A DNA stretch of 64,000 nucleotides from an uncultured Flavobacteriaceae bacterium (GCA_947494715.1 CANLWG010000007.1:1-64000); one strand, 5' to 3'. Positions 1 through 11,457 are shown, counted from the stretch's first letter. Notes: generated by a model not told the origin, from the sequence alone. Numbers and translations are program-made.

Positions 1-82
1 GGTTCCGTAACCGTTCCATATCCATTTTCAACCCCCTCAAAAAAAATACTTTACGGTGATTTTAATGGTATACAACGTAGGA

Positions 83-106
83 GTATAGATCATTAATGAT
101 CTATAC
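83..106. promoter_or_regulatory. 24-bp perfect palindrome upstream of katG
   Basis: A perfect inverted repeat: the left arm GTATAGATCATT is followed directly by its exact reverse complement. It lies 180 bp before the katG start and about 60 bp from the left window edge, where a divergent gene could begin. Its form suits a dimeric regulator, and its place before a catalase-peroxidase gene suggests a peroxide or iron responsive factor, but the bound protein is unknown. The rest of the 286-bp stretch before katG shows no convincing gene. Confidence 0.5.
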
Positions 107-265
107 TTATTTTATATGTGGAACTAAGATAATCAAAATCAAACTGTGTTCTACGGCCTTGGCCACGAGCCATAACGATTCTTAATATCCGCATAACGCA
201 AAAAAATAACGGCATTCCTAATTTTAAGGACAAGAACTGTACTTTTAGGAAGAATACGCATATAA

Positions 266-2509
<2,244 letters not shown>

Positions 2510-2530
2510 TAGAATTGGTATACAATACCT

Positions 2531-2567
2531 AAAAAGCATCCCGCCGAACGGCGGGATGCTTTTTTTT
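2531..2567 (+). terminator. Rho-independent terminator of katG
   Basis: Ten-base-pair GC-rich stem GCATCCCGCC/GGCGGGATGC with the tetraloop GAAC, flanked by an A run before and a T run after, starting 21 bp past the katG stop. The flanking A and T runs would let it act in both directions. Confidence 0.93.
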
Positions 2568-2668
2568 GATTTCGCAACTAAAATGGGTTGGTCTTGGAAC
2601 TCTAGAATATGGGTATTTTCAAAAGCCTAAATCCGATTTTCACGCCTAGGCCTTTAAGAAGAATCTTA

Positions 2669-2773
2669 GAGACTGTTTTGAAATGTGTGATTAGAATTTT
2701 TATAGGTCATTTTTGATGCGCTTTTAGGCAAAATATTCGAGCATAGCCATAGCTACGGTCTAAAATTTGTCTC
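2669..2773. mobile_element. Possible MITE-like remnant, about 105 bp
   Basis: The segment begins GAGACTGTTTTGAAAT and ends AAAATTTGTCTC, so the outer five bases are perfect terminal inverted repeats and the next bases match only partly. It is flanked by TTA on both sides, which would fit a 3-bp target duplication of the TNA kind made by some IS5-family elements. It holds no reading frame. The near-palindrome CATAGCCATAGCTACGG lies inside. The whole 2568-2802 gap otherwise holds nothing I recognise. The short repeats make this tentative. Confidence 0.3.
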
Positions 2774-2802
2774 TTAATGTAATTGGAACAGAATTTGTTT
2801 TA

Positions 2803-4884
2803 TCACAAGAAATAACCAAGTCTAATACTGCCATAAACATTCCTGTCATTCCCCGGATAAAAATAGCGTGGTTCGTTGCCGCCAAAACTACCTGCATTGA
2901 TCAAGACGGATTGGGCATATCTTGTATTTCCGATATTATTCATGCCAAAATCCAGTCCAAGGGTCAATTTTTGGAAAAACGTTGTACGATATCCAACCCT
3001 TGAGTTAAAGACATTGAAGCTATCACTATACAAGGTGTTTTCATCCCTGAGTGAAATTTCATCCACAAACTGGTGGGTGGTATTCCAATAGAACCCTGGG
3101 CCCCATTGTAATCGTAACCCAGAATTGATACGGTGCTTGGGTACCCCGGTCAATGGATTTCCAGAGAAGTCGTCTTCTCCATCCACAAAGTCTACAAAAC
3201 TATGGTCGCTAAAGGTATAATTTACGAAGGGTGAAATCCGAAATTTTTTGGAAATATCCCAATCATAATTTACCTCCAGATCCAATCCTTGGTGTTTGGT
3301 TTGGCCGGCATTCTTGCCAACAAACTGATCATCGCCCACCCTTTGGGCCACCAAAAGATTTTTGATGTCCATCCGATATAGGGCGGCATCAACAGTCAAC
3401 TTTTTGTTTGCTAGGGAGAGCAATGTCCCTACTTCATAGTTTGTTCCCGTTTCTTGAGCGATATCCGTATTAATAACCCCGTCCGGAGTCAGTGTTTCTT
3501 CCAAACTGGGGTTGGAGAACCCGCGACTTACATTGGCATATACCTTTTGTCCCAATACAAATGAATAGTCCAGATTAAGGCTTGGCATTACGATAACCTT
3601 AAAATTACGTTCAGCACTTGTATTTTGTACACCTGAATTGAACAAATCTCGAAAGTCGTATTTGGTCTTATTGATATTTAGGCCTGCTTGGGCCATAAAC
3701 CTATTGGTCAATGGAACGGTCAACGAACCAAAACCATTAAATTGCCTTCGGAACTCGTTGTTATTGCTCAGTCTACTTCCTTGTAGGCTTCCATTGCCAT
3801 TATTCTCTTGATATAAATTCTCGAACGTACCCCAATGATATTCGTCCTTATACAATTCCCCGCCAAAGGTGTATTGGGCGTTTTGCCCTCCTAGATTGAA
3901 ACTTCCAGAGAATCGTGTTCGGAAACCATAGCCATTGGTAAATTCATCCAAGATATTGAAGGGTCTTGGTTCAAAATGGTCTAGATACGTATAGAAAAAA
4001 CTAGTACTATTTTCTAGTTTATCCGTGAACTTATGATTGAAGGACAAGCCCAACAAAGTATAATTGTTGGTTTCGAAACCTTGTGAGGCGGCCCAGGTAA
4101 AGGCAGCTTGGGTAGGATTCTCATCAAAAGCAGTTTGGCTTAGGGAACTAGGTATCTGTGCCGTATAGTCAATGTGGTTTACCAGTAGCGAAATGGTATT
4201 CCTCTTATTAATTTTCAAGGAAGTGTTCAAGAGAAAGCCGTCCCGCTCAAACCGATTATTTTCCCTGTAGCCATCTGTTTCCATATGACCATAATGAAAG
4301 CCTAGGGATAGTTTTCCTTCCTTATGTAAAAAAGAGAGGTTGTTTTTAAGGAGTGCGTAGGAACCTACGGTAAAATTGTTTCTGAATTCGGTGGATTCTT
4401 CCTTCCGCTCCCTTGAATCTAGGATTATGGCCCCTCCTAAGTTGGTTCCAAAAGCAACCCCTTTAGGGCCTTTTATAACCTCGATTGCTGCAAGGTTTTC
4501 CAGATCGAAAGCTTCAATGGTGGAAAAGCCCGTACCGTTCGTAACTGGAATATCGTTATAGTATAACCGCAATTTGTCCGTACCAAATGGAGTCCGTGCA
4601 CCCACCCCACGGATGGTTATCCTATTGGTATTCAGCGCTCCGGAAAGTATGTAGACACCGGGGATTTGGTTAATGGCCGAAACGGCATCGATAGGACTAT
4701 AATTTTGAAAAACTTTAGGCCCTATTACACGAGAGGGCACAATTCCGATAGCATTTTTAATTCGAACGCTGTCCGTAAGGATTACTTCGTCCAAACGGGT
4801 CACACTATCTTTTTGGGCCGGTTCCTGCGCCTTGCCAAAAAATGGAAATAATAAAATTACGGGAAATAAAAAGGATGCCTTCAT
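2803..4884 (-). CDS. TonB-dependent outer-membrane receptor
   Basis: A 693-residue TonB-dependent receptor that should import a scarce ligand across the outer membrane using TonB-ExbBD energy. A signal peptide (about residues 1-19, ending GKAQ) is followed by a TonB-box-like LDEVILTDS. The plug contains NRITIRGVGARTPFG and IEVIKGPKGVAFGTNLGGAI. The long beta-barrel ends in an aromatic-rich last strand (NVYGSIRLGYFL). There is no N-terminal carboxypeptidase-like domain and no SusD partner, which argues for siderophore or metal uptake rather than glycan uptake; the ligand cannot be named. It starts 30 bp after the outer-membrane protein gene upstream, so they are probably co-transcribed. Confidence 0.93.
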   Translation of the reverse strand: MKASFLFPVILLFPFFGKAQEPAQKDSVTRLDEVILTDSVRIKNAIGIVPSRVIGPKVFQNYSPIDAVSAINQIPGVYILSGALNTNRITIRGVGARTPFGTDKLRLYYNDIPVTNGTGFSTIEAFDLENLAAIEVIKGPKGVAFGTNLGGAIILDSRERKEESTEFRNNFTVGSYALLKNNLSFLHKEGKLSLGFHYGHMETDGYRENNRFERDGFLLNTSLKINKRNTISLLVNHIDYTAQIPSSLSQTAFDENPTQAAFTWAASQGFETNNYTLLGLSFNHKFTDKLENSTSFFYTYLDHFEPRPFNILDEFTNGYGFRTRFSGSFNLGGQNAQYTFGGELYKDEYHWGTFENLYQENNGNGSLQGSRLSNNNEFRRQFNGFGSLTVPLTNRFMAQAGLNINKTKYDFRDLFNSGVQNTSAERNFKVIVMPSLNLDYSFVLGQKVYANVSRGFSNPSLEETLTPDGVINTDIAQETGTNYEVGTLLSLANKKLTVDAALYRMDIKNLLVAQRVGDDQFVGKNAGQTKHQGLDLEVNYDWDISKKFRISPFVNYTFSDHSFVDFVDGEDDFSGNPLTGVPKHRINSGLRLQWGPGFYWNTTHQFVDEISLRDENTLYSDSFNVFNSRVGYRTTFFQKLTLGLDFGMNNIGNTRYAQSVLINAGSFGGNEPRYFYPGNDRNVYGSIRLGYFL

Positions 4885-4914
4885 TCATTATGAATCAAGG
4901 TTTAAAATTAGGGA

Positions 4915-5433
4915 TTAAAATCGAAATCCAACAGATAGTCCTGCCCTATACATGAAGGAATCCTGAAAATCTTCGGGATTTATATTCCTTCCAAGCCCCC
5001 CGCTTACTTCCAAACTAAAACGTTGGCTACGGGTAACCCACTTATTACCAATGCCAAAACCAAGGGCCAAGGTACTATAATCGTTGTTACGGACGCCCAA
5101 GTTATCCGAATTCACTTCATCCTCACCGGTGTAATACAGTCCAAAGGCCTCTGCAAAAAAGCCACTTCTTGGGGCAAAACCAAAATAGGCCCTAAAATTG
5201 GGCCCTATACCAAAATTGCCGTTGTAGTCCTCGGCATCGCCATCAAAATATAAGGTCCCACCTATACTGACGTCCTCATTAAGGAAATACTCATAGGAAC
5301 CTTCGGCCGTGGCAGTAGCTAAAAAAAGCCCTATGTTGAACTTTATTTCGTGATCATTGCCTAATCGGGGATAGGCCTGGGCATTCATAAAATGAATGCT
5401 TAGAAGAAGAAAGGGAAGAATTAGATTTTTCAT
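4915..5433 (-). CDS. Small outer-membrane beta-barrel protein
   Basis: A 172-residue predicted outer-membrane protein. The N-terminus MKNLILPFLLLSIHFMNAQA is a signal peptide. The rest alternates short amphipathic strands with glycine and aromatic residues (FNIGLFLATATAEGSYEYFL, LALGFGIGNKW, AGLSVGFRF) and ends in a C-terminal phenylalanine, as small porin-like barrels do. It lies just upstream of, and in the same direction as, the TonB receptor gene, so a shared role in envelope uptake or assembly is possible. No specific family was recognised. Confidence 0.75.
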   Translation of the reverse strand: MKNLILPFLLLSIHFMNAQAYPRLGNDHEIKFNIGLFLATATAEGSYEYFLNEDVSIGGTLYFDGDAEDYNGNFGIGPNFRAYFGFAPRSGFFAEAFGLYYTGEDEVNSDNLGVRNNDYSTLALGFGIGNKWVTRSQRFSLEVSGGLGRNINPEDFQDSFMYRAGLSVGFRF

Positions 5434-5563
5434 ATGTCAAAACTAAAGGATATCGGAAGTAAATCAAATCGCGTTCCAAAAATGTAATCAAAGGCGTATT
5501 AGGAGGCAACAGCACTATGTATTTCCTGTAACATTCCTTATTTTCGGGCCAAATATTCCATAC

Positions 5564-6328
5564 ATGAAGATAGTTTCGTACAACGTAAACGGTATTCGGG
5601 CCACATTGAACAAAGGTTTTTTAGAATGGTTGAATACCGTAGATCCGGATGTGGTCTGCCTACAGGAAATAAAGGCTCAGGAAGACCAACTGGATCTGGA
5701 ACTCTTTGAAAAAGCCGGATATTCCCATAACTATTGGTTCAGCGCCCAAAAGAAAGGATATAGCGGGGTGGCTATTTTGTCCAAACAAAAACCGGACCAT
5801 GTGGAATTTGGTACCGGAATAGACTATATGGATTTTGAGGGAAGAAACCTAAGGGCGGATTACAACGGGACTTCGATTATGAGCCTGTATCTTCCTTCTG
5901 GAACCAATTTGGCCAGATTGGAACATAAGCTAAAATATATGGCCGATTTTCAGGATTATATCAATGGATTAAAAAAAGAATATCCGAATTTGATTATTCT
6001 TGGAGATTATAATATCTGTCATCAGGCCATTGATATTCATGACCCTGTACGGAATAAGAATGTGTCCGGTTTTTTACCTGTGGAAAGGGAATGGATCGGC
6101 AATTTCATGGACAGTGGATTTATTGATAGCTTCCGTCATTTTAACAAGGAACCCCATAACTATACCTGGTGGAGTTACCGGGCCAATGCCCGAAACAACA
6201 ACAAAGGGTGGCGATTGGATTATGGCATGGTAAGTGAACCGTTAGGGAATCGTCTTAAACGTTCTGTAATTCTATCCGAAGCAAAACATAGTGACCACTG
6301 CCCGATTCTTGTGGAGTTGGAAAATTGA
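5564..6328 (+). CDS. xth: Exodeoxyribonuclease III (AP endonuclease)
   Basis: Exonuclease III/AP endonuclease of base-excision repair, which cuts the backbone 5' of abasic sites. The 254 residues cover the complete endonuclease/exonuclease/phosphatase fold. Motifs run in order: KIVSYNVNGIRA, the metal-binding glutamate in CLQEIKAQEDQL, ILGDYNICHQAIDI, RLDYGMVS and the catalytic SDHCPILVEL at the C-terminus. The length matches E. coli XthA (268). The start is the only sensible ATG before the first core strand. The 130 bp upstream (5434-5563) holds no other gene. Confidence 0.97.
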   Translation: MKIVSYNVNGIRATLNKGFLEWLNTVDPDVVCLQEIKAQEDQLDLELFEKAGYSHNYWFSAQKKGYSGVAILSKQKPDHVEFGTGIDYMDFEGRNLRADYNGTSIMSLYLPSGTNLARLEHKLKYMADFQDYINGLKKEYPNLIILGDYNICHQAIDIHDPVRNKNVSGFLPVEREWIGNFMDSGFIDSFRHFNKEPHNYTWWSYRANARNNNKGWRLDYGMVSEPLGNRLKRSVILSEAKHSDHCPILVELEN

Positions 6329-6361
6329 TGGTTAGTTAAACTTCAAAGGCATTTTAATTTG

Positions 6362-6369
6362 TAAATTTG
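6362..6369 (+). promoter_or_regulatory. Bacteroidota -7 element TAAATTTG
   Basis: TAAATTTG matches the Bacteroidota -7 consensus TAnnTTTG and sits 28 bp before the aldo/keto reductase start. I see no clear -33 TTTG at the expected spacing, so the promoter is supported by the -7 box alone. Confidence 0.45.
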
Positions 6370-6397
6370 GGCTTTTAAAAAAACCGCCGAACTTAGG

Positions 6398-7438
6398 ATG
6401 AAATATACCACCTTACCACACACCGATATTGAAGTCAGTAAAATTTGTTTGGGCACCATGACCTGGGGCAAACAGAATACGGAGGTCGAAGGACATGAAC
6501 AAATGGACTACGCTTTTGATCAGGGCATCAATTTTTTTGACACTGCCGAATTATATCCAATACCTCCACACGCCGACCGATATGCAGATACCGAGAAAAT
6601 CATAGGCACATGGTTCAAAAAGTCCGGGAACCGGGATAAAATTGTTTTGGCCAGTAAGATTGCCGGAAAAGCGGAGTTTTCCAAGTTCATTCGGACTACC
6701 GGATTTACGAGGCAGTCCATAACAGAGGCCGTGGAAGGAAGTTTAAAACGGCTGCAAACCGATTATATAGATCTCTATCAATTGCATTGGCCTGATCGAA
6801 ATACCAACTATTTTGGCAAAAGAGGATACGCCTATGATGTGACCGATCATTGGAAGGATAATATCCACCAGGTATTGGAAACCTTGCGCGATTTGATTCG
6901 TGAAGGAAAAATTCGTCATGTAGGACTTTCCAACGAAACACCTTGGGGGGTAATGCGTTACCTGGAAGAGAGCAAGGTTCACCCAAGCTTACCTAGGATG
7001 ATTACCATACAAAATCCGTATAGTTTGTTGAACCGTTTGTTCGAAGTGGGCAACGCGGAGGTATCACACCGGGAGAAAATAGGTTTGTTGGCCTATTCTC
7101 CTTTAGGTTTCGGTACTTTAAGCGGAAAGTATTTAGGCGGTATGCAACCGGCAATTTCAAGGATTACCCTGTTCCCTAATTATACACGTTATACCGGAGA
7201 AACTGCAGTTAGAGCCACAGAAAAATATCATAAATTGGCTCAGGACAACGACTTGTCCATGGCGCAGATGGCCTTAGCTTTTGTAAACACAAGACCTTTT
7301 TTGACCAGTAATATTATAGGGGCCACCTCTATGCGACAATTGAAAGAAAATATAGCCAGCATTGATGTGGAATTGAGTGATGCGGTTCTTAAGGGTATTG
7401 AGGAAATCCATAATGCGATCCCGAATCCGGCACCTTAG
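6398..7438 (+). CDS. Aldo/keto reductase, Tas-like
   Basis: NADP-dependent aldo/keto reductase with a TIM-barrel fold, 346 residues, matching the Tas/YajO-type subgroup. Catalytic-site motifs are visible: the aspartate and tyrosine in FFDTAELYP, the lysine in KIVLASKIAG, and the histidine in DLYQLHWPDRN. GKIRHVGLSNETPWGV and the late cofactor-binding part (SNIIGATSMRQLKENI) complete the barrel. The physiological substrate is unknown. It converges on radA with only 3 bp between the stops. Confidence 0.93.
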   Translation: MKYTTLPHTDIEVSKICLGTMTWGKQNTEVEGHEQMDYAFDQGINFFDTAELYPIPPHADRYADTEKIIGTWFKKSGNRDKIVLASKIAGKAEFSKFIRTTGFTRQSITEAVEGSLKRLQTDYIDLYQLHWPDRNTNYFGKRGYAYDVTDHWKDNIHQVLETLRDLIREGKIRHVGLSNETPWGVMRYLEESKVHPSLPRMITIQNPYSLLNRLFEVGNAEVSHREKIGLLAYSPLGFGTLSGKYLGGMQPAISRITLFPNYTRYTGETAVRATEKYHKLAQDNDLSMAQMALAFVNTRPFLTSNIIGATSMRQLKENIASIDVELSDAVLKGIEEIHNAIPNPAP

Positions 7439-7441
7439 GTA

Positions 7442-8803
7442 TTACCCAAACAATCGGCTTATTACATCTTCGATTTTGGAAACCAGTTGAATTTCAATCT
7501 GGGTATTTTTCAAGCCAATTTTGTTCCGTTTGGAAACGTAGATTGTAGAAAAACCCAATTTTTCGGCTTCCAAAATACGCTGTTCTACCCGCTGTACCGG
7601 TCGTATTTCTCCGGCCAGCCCGATTTCGGCTGCAAAACAGATACCTTTTTCTATGGGGATATCAATATTGCTGGAAAGAATGGCCGCAATTACGGCCAAA
7701 TCTATGGCCGGATCGTCTACGGAAATACCCCCGGTAATATTTAAAAAGACATCTTTGGCCCCCAATTTAAAACCTGCACGCTTTTCAAGGACCGCCAAAA
7801 GCATATTTAAACGTTTCGCATTGTAGCCCGTGGTAGAACGTTGGGGCGTACCATAGACGGCGGTACTTACCAGGGCTTGGATTTCAATGAGTAAAGGGCG
7901 CATGCCCTCTACCGTCGAGGCAATGGCCGTACCACTAAGCCCCTCGTCGTTTTTTGAAATCAGGATTTCCGAAGGGTTATTCACTTCCCGAAGTCCATTT
8001 CCCTGCATTTCGTAAATGCCCAGTTCCGCAGTGGAACCAAACCTATTTTTTAAAGCTCGGAGTATCCGATACACATAATTTCGGTCACCTTCAAATTGGA
8101 GCACCGTGTCCACCATATGTTCCAAAATCTTGGGACCTGCAATGGAACCATCCTTGGTGATATGACCGATAAGGACAACGGGGGTGTTTGTTTCCTTGGC
8201 AAATTTGATGAGTTCCGCGGTACATTCACGAATCTGGGAAATGCTACCGGCGGCGGATTCAATATAATCAGAATGTAAGGTCTGTATTGAATCGATGACC
8301 ACAATATCCGGTTCCAGGGCCTCGATTTGCTGAAAAATGTGCTGGGTTTTGGTCTCCGTTAGGATAAAGCAATTCGTGGTATTAGGATGGATACGATCCG
8401 CTCGCATCTTAATCTGTTTTTGGCTTTCCTCTCCAGAAACATAGAGTGTTTTGTAGGGAAGTTTTAGGGCTATTTGAAGTAATAAGGTACTTTTACCCAC
8501 ACCGGGCTCTCCCCCTAAAAGTACCATGGAACCTGGGACTAGCCCGCCGCCCAATACTCTGTTGAATTCTTGGTCATGTACATCTAAGCGAAGTTCCCGC
8601 TCCGTGTTTATTTCACTGACCCTTAAAGGTTTGGCAATTTTTTTTCCAGGACTTCCACTTGTTTTCCAGCCACTTTTCTCCTCCTTTTGAATGACTTCCT
8701 CTACCACAGTATTCCATTGCTTGCAGGCGGTGCATTGTCCCACCCATTTCGCGAACTGGGTACCACAATTTTGACAAAAATAGGCAGTTTTAGTTTTGGC
8801 CAT
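7442..8803 (-). CDS. radA: DNA repair protein RadA
   Basis: RecA-related helicase that drives branch migration in recombinational repair. The 453 residues have the normal three-part layout: an N-terminal C4 zinc finger (C10, C13, C24, C27), a RecA-like ATPase with Walker A GGEPGVGKST at 97-106, the RadA-specific LKNRFGSTAELG motif, and a C-terminal Lon-protease-like domain (from about residue 330) with the usual NITGGISVDDPAIDLA stretch. It is the last gene of a leftward group, separated from the esterase-like gene by 161 bp that hold no feature I can identify. Confidence 0.97.
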   Translation of the reverse strand: MAKTKTAYFCQNCGTQFAKWVGQCTACKQWNTVVEEVIQKEEKSGWKTSGSPGKKIAKPLRVSEINTERELRLDVHDQEFNRVLGGGLVPGSMVLLGGEPGVGKSTLLLQIALKLPYKTLYVSGEESQKQIKMRADRIHPNTTNCFILTETKTQHIFQQIEALEPDIVVIDSIQTLHSDYIESAAGSISQIRECTAELIKFAKETNTPVVLIGHITKDGSIAGPKILEHMVDTVLQFEGDRNYVYRILRALKNRFGSTAELGIYEMQGNGLREVNNPSEILISKNDEGLSGTAIASTVEGMRPLLIEIQALVSTAVYGTPQRSTTGYNAKRLNMLLAVLEKRAGFKLGAKDVFLNITGGISVDDPAIDLAVIAAILSSNIDIPIEKGICFAAEIGLAGEIRPVQRVEQRILEAEKLGFSTIYVSKRNKIGLKNTQIEIQLVSKIEDVISRLFG

Positions 8804-8964
8804 CCAAGTAGTTTAGATTGGCCTTAAAGGTAGCAAGAAGTTTGAAAACGTTTGTTTTTATAGATGGAATTCAGGGCCGTAATGGGGTTTTACAGGTTGA
8901 ACAGGTTCGGATTCCAAACCGCCCAGCTCAAGCCCAACTCTGAGCAAAAAAACTGTAAACTCCG

Positions 8965-10098
8965 CTAATATCCAAAATCTGCCTTGAGCGCATCAATTTT
9001 CTCCAATGCCATTTCCTTGGTAAGGAAGTCGATTTCGTCCATGCCAAAGGCTTTTTCAAAGGTACGTAGGGCTTTTTTTGGCTCGCCCAATTGCTCGTAA
9101 TATTCGCCTTCAAAATAAAAACCCAACATGGTATCCGGGAACTCTTTTTTACAAAGGTCCGATAGGGATTTTAAGGATTCCAAATCTTCTTTCTTTCGGG
9201 TTCCGGCGTAAATGGCCATAATATCATTGAGTTCCACGGACTTGCGGAACCCGAAAAGGTCCTCTATCATGGTGTATTTGTCTTCCAAGTATTGGTAAAC
9301 CGGTTCGTCCGATGTTAATATCTTTTCCTTGTACTCCTGCGGGCTTATAGGCTTGAATATGTCAAAGGTCCGGTCCCATGCCTTTCCAAGTCCATACGTA
9401 GCTATGGAAACTTCATTGGCCTCAGGATATTGGTCAAAGAAATAGTGGAAGGACTCCTTATCAATAACCTTAAGTGCCCTGTCCATTTGTAGTATTGTTT
9501 CATCGGTTTTTCCTTCAACGATAAGATGATAGAATATCTTCTGTTTTAGGGCATTTAAACGTTCCGGAACCCTGCTCTCCATTTCTGGGGCCAATGAAGG
9601 TGAGATGCTTATATAGGCATTAAACAATGAATTTTCCTTAAAGAGCCAATAGTTTTGGAAGTTAGCCGTAATATCGTACCCAACGATCATTTTAAAAGGA
9701 GCTGTATTATAGTTCAGGTCCAAATAAGGAATAACCTCCATACCGAGGAATTCAAAGAACTTTTTCCCTTTTTCCGAAGGAAGCCCGGTATTTTCCTCAA
9801 AAGCACAATCTTCCCAACGTAAGTCGTCTTTGCTTTGATGGATGCCCACAACGATGGATTCCGGCATACCTTGGAAAGTACTATAGAATTTGGCGGTGGC
9901 GACTACTTGATCAAATAGATAATCCCCATCCAATACCACAATGAGCGGATATTTTTTTTCTTCCGAAAGGTTTTCTGGGAAATAGTAGGAAACGTCCCTT
10001 CTTTCCTGGAGCTTAAAGGATTCGAAAATCTCTTTTGTCACCTGGGCATTAACACTAAGGCATAAAAGTAGGGTAAGCGTAAGGATTAAACGTTGCAT
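8965..10098 (-). CDS. Esterase-like alpha/beta-hydrolase with altered nucleophile elbow
   Basis: A 377-residue secreted protein (signal peptide 1-18, ending VNA). Residues 20-260 resemble the putative-esterase (IroE/Fes-like) alpha/beta-hydrolase family: PLIVVLDGDYLF, ESIVVGIHQ, FFEFLGMEVIPYLDLNY. Where family members carry GHSxGG, this sequence reads G140-Y-D-I-T, so the catalytic serine appears to be missing. The C-terminal third (about 290-370) is helical and resembles tetratricopeptide-type repeats. It is the fourth gene of the panC-panD-UPF0104 group, starting 28 bp after UPF0104. Hydrolase activity is doubtful, and a binding or structural role is possible. Confidence 0.8.
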   Translation of the reverse strand: MQRLILTLTLLLCLSVNAQVTKEIFESFKLQERRDVSYYFPENLSEEKKYPLIVVLDGDYLFDQVVATAKFYSTFQGMPESIVVGIHQSKDDLRWEDCAFEENTGLPSEKGKKFFEFLGMEVIPYLDLNYNTAPFKMIVGYDITANFQNYWLFKENSLFNAYISISPSLAPEMESRVPERLNALKQKIFYHLIVEGKTDETILQMDRALKVIDKESFHYFFDQYPEANEVSIATYGLGKAWDRTFDIFKPISPQEYKEKILTSDEPVYQYLEDKYTMIEDLFGFRKSVELNDIMAIYAGTRKKEDLESLKSLSDLCKKEFPDTMLGFYFEGEYYEQLGEPKKALRTFEKAFGMDEIDFLTKEMALEKIDALKADFGY

Positions 10099-10125
10099 AA
10101 GGTGTTTTTTGGTCCGTAGGACAGG

Positions 10126-11091
10126 TTACCTGTTTCTGTTCCATAACGGTAATACCAGAAAAGATATTGCACCAAAAACAACAATCATCAAAGTTTGAGA
10201 AATCCACATTATCCATCCAAAGGCATCCCCAGATATGCTACTTATGCCGTATATACTCAAAGCTTTACTCACTGCAATAGGGTAAAGCCCTACGCCTCCA
10301 TTGGTCGTTGCCATAGCAAAGGCACCTGCTACGAAGGCTACCAACAATTCGCTTAATCCAAGTTGAGCAGTCTCAGGAATTGTGAATTTAATAACCCACA
10401 GCATGCCAATATAACAGCTCCAAATAAAAAGAGTATGAAAAACAAAAGGCCACACTTTTTTTATTTTTAGAATACTAAGTATGCCATCTAACAAACCTTT
10501 GATAAATCCTTTTATTTTCAAGGCAATTTTATGAGAAGATTTTTTGATGAAGACTAAAAAGAAGATAACAGCCAACACTCCAATACCCAATATTGACAAC
10601 AGGCCCATAAAATCAAAGCCTCTTTCTTGAAGAAACTGTAAGATAATATCAGTCTGTAGCAGTAAGGTAATAGTAATAATCCCTAACAACATGACAACGT
10701 CAATGATACGCTCTGTTACAATGGTCCCGAACCCTTTTTCAAAAGGTACCCCTTCATAGGTAGCCAATGCAGTGGCTCTTAGAATTTCACCTGTTCTGGG
10801 AATACCTAAATTTGCAAAATAGGCCATAAGAATAATAAAAATGTTATTGCTCAATCTTGGTTTGTACCCTAAAGGCTCCAATAAGTATTTCCAACGGATA
10901 GCACGTGATATATGACTCAACATACCCAAAACAACCGAAAGGCTTACCCAAAATAAGTCAGCCTTTTTTATGTAATAAAGTATCTGTTGTCTATCATAGG
11001 CGGAAGTGGAATTGTACCAATACCAAACCAGAAACACCCCAAATGCTATTGGGATTAGGGTTTTTAGTATTTTTTTTAGATTGTTGCTCAA
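10126..11091 (-). CDS. Lysylphosphatidylglycerol synthase TM-region family protein (UPF0104)
   Basis: A 321-residue integral inner-membrane protein with about eight hydrophobic segments, of the UPF0104/AglD-type family that corresponds to the flippase-like membrane half of MprF. Typical pieces are SRAIRWKYLLEPLGYKP, the AYFANLGIPRTGEILRA loop and FVAGAFAMATTNGGVGLYP. The soluble aminoacyl-transferase half of MprF is absent, so it is more likely a lipid transporter or flippase-type protein than a lysyl-PG synthase. It starts 2 bp after panD, so it is translationally linked to pantothenate genes, an association I cannot explain functionally. Confidence 0.88.
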   Translation of the reverse strand: MSNNLKKILKTLIPIAFGVFLVWYWYNSTSAYDRQQILYYIKKADLFWVSLSVVLGMLSHISRAIRWKYLLEPLGYKPRLSNNIFIILMAYFANLGIPRTGEILRATALATYEGVPFEKGFGTIVTERIIDVVMLLGIITITLLLQTDIILQFLQERGFDFMGLLSILGIGVLAVIFFLVFIKKSSHKIALKIKGFIKGLLDGILSILKIKKVWPFVFHTLFIWSCYIGMLWVIKFTIPETAQLGLSELLVAFVAGAFAMATTNGGVGLYPIAVSKALSIYGISSISGDAFGWIMWISQTLMIVVFGAISFLVLPLWNRNR

Positions 11092-11093
11092 GA

Positions 11094-11444
11094 TCAGTTT
11101 AACAGGTTGTTCGCCTCGTTGGGAAAAATCAATGCCGGATTAAAGTTTTTGGCCTCTTCCAAGTTCATCCAAGCATAGGTAATCAATATCAATACATCCC
11201 CAACAGCGACCTTTCGTGCCGCGGCACCGTTCAAAGTAAGTTCACCACTACCTCGTGGTCCTGGAATGGCATAGGTTTCCAAACGCTCCCCATTGTTGTT
11301 GTTAACAATCTGCACCTTTTCACCACGGATGATATTTGCGGCGTCCATAAGGTCTTCATCAATGGTAATACTCCCTATATAATTAAGGTCGGCACCAGTG
11401 ACTCTTACACGATGAATCTTGGATTTTACAACTTCTATTTGCAT
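11094..11444 (-). CDS. panD: Aspartate 1-decarboxylase PanD
   Basis: Pyruvoyl enzyme that makes beta-alanine from L-aspartate for pantothenate and CoA synthesis. At 116 residues it is of normal length. The self-cleavage site is intact: G24-S25 in [10 protein letters not shown], where the serine becomes the pyruvoyl group. N-terminal residues K9, H11, R12 and the [18 protein letters not shown] and [13 protein letters not shown] segments are typical. It lies 13 bp after panC and just before UPF0104, so panC-panD form one operon supplying both steps that join beta-alanine to pantoate. Confidence 0.97.
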   Translation of the reverse strand: MQIEVVKSKIHRVRVTGADLNYIGSITIDEDLMDAANIIRGEKVQIVNNNNGERLETYAIPGPRGSGELTLNGAAARKVAVGDVLILITYAWMNLEEAKNFNPALIFPNEANNLLN

Positions 11445-11457
11445 GTGACAAAGTTAA

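Noticed and set aside
1-25. Possible first codons of a divergent minus-strand gene (ATG at 25)
   Set aside because: Only eight codons are inside the window (MDMERLRN), with no domain to recognise, so it cannot be supported.
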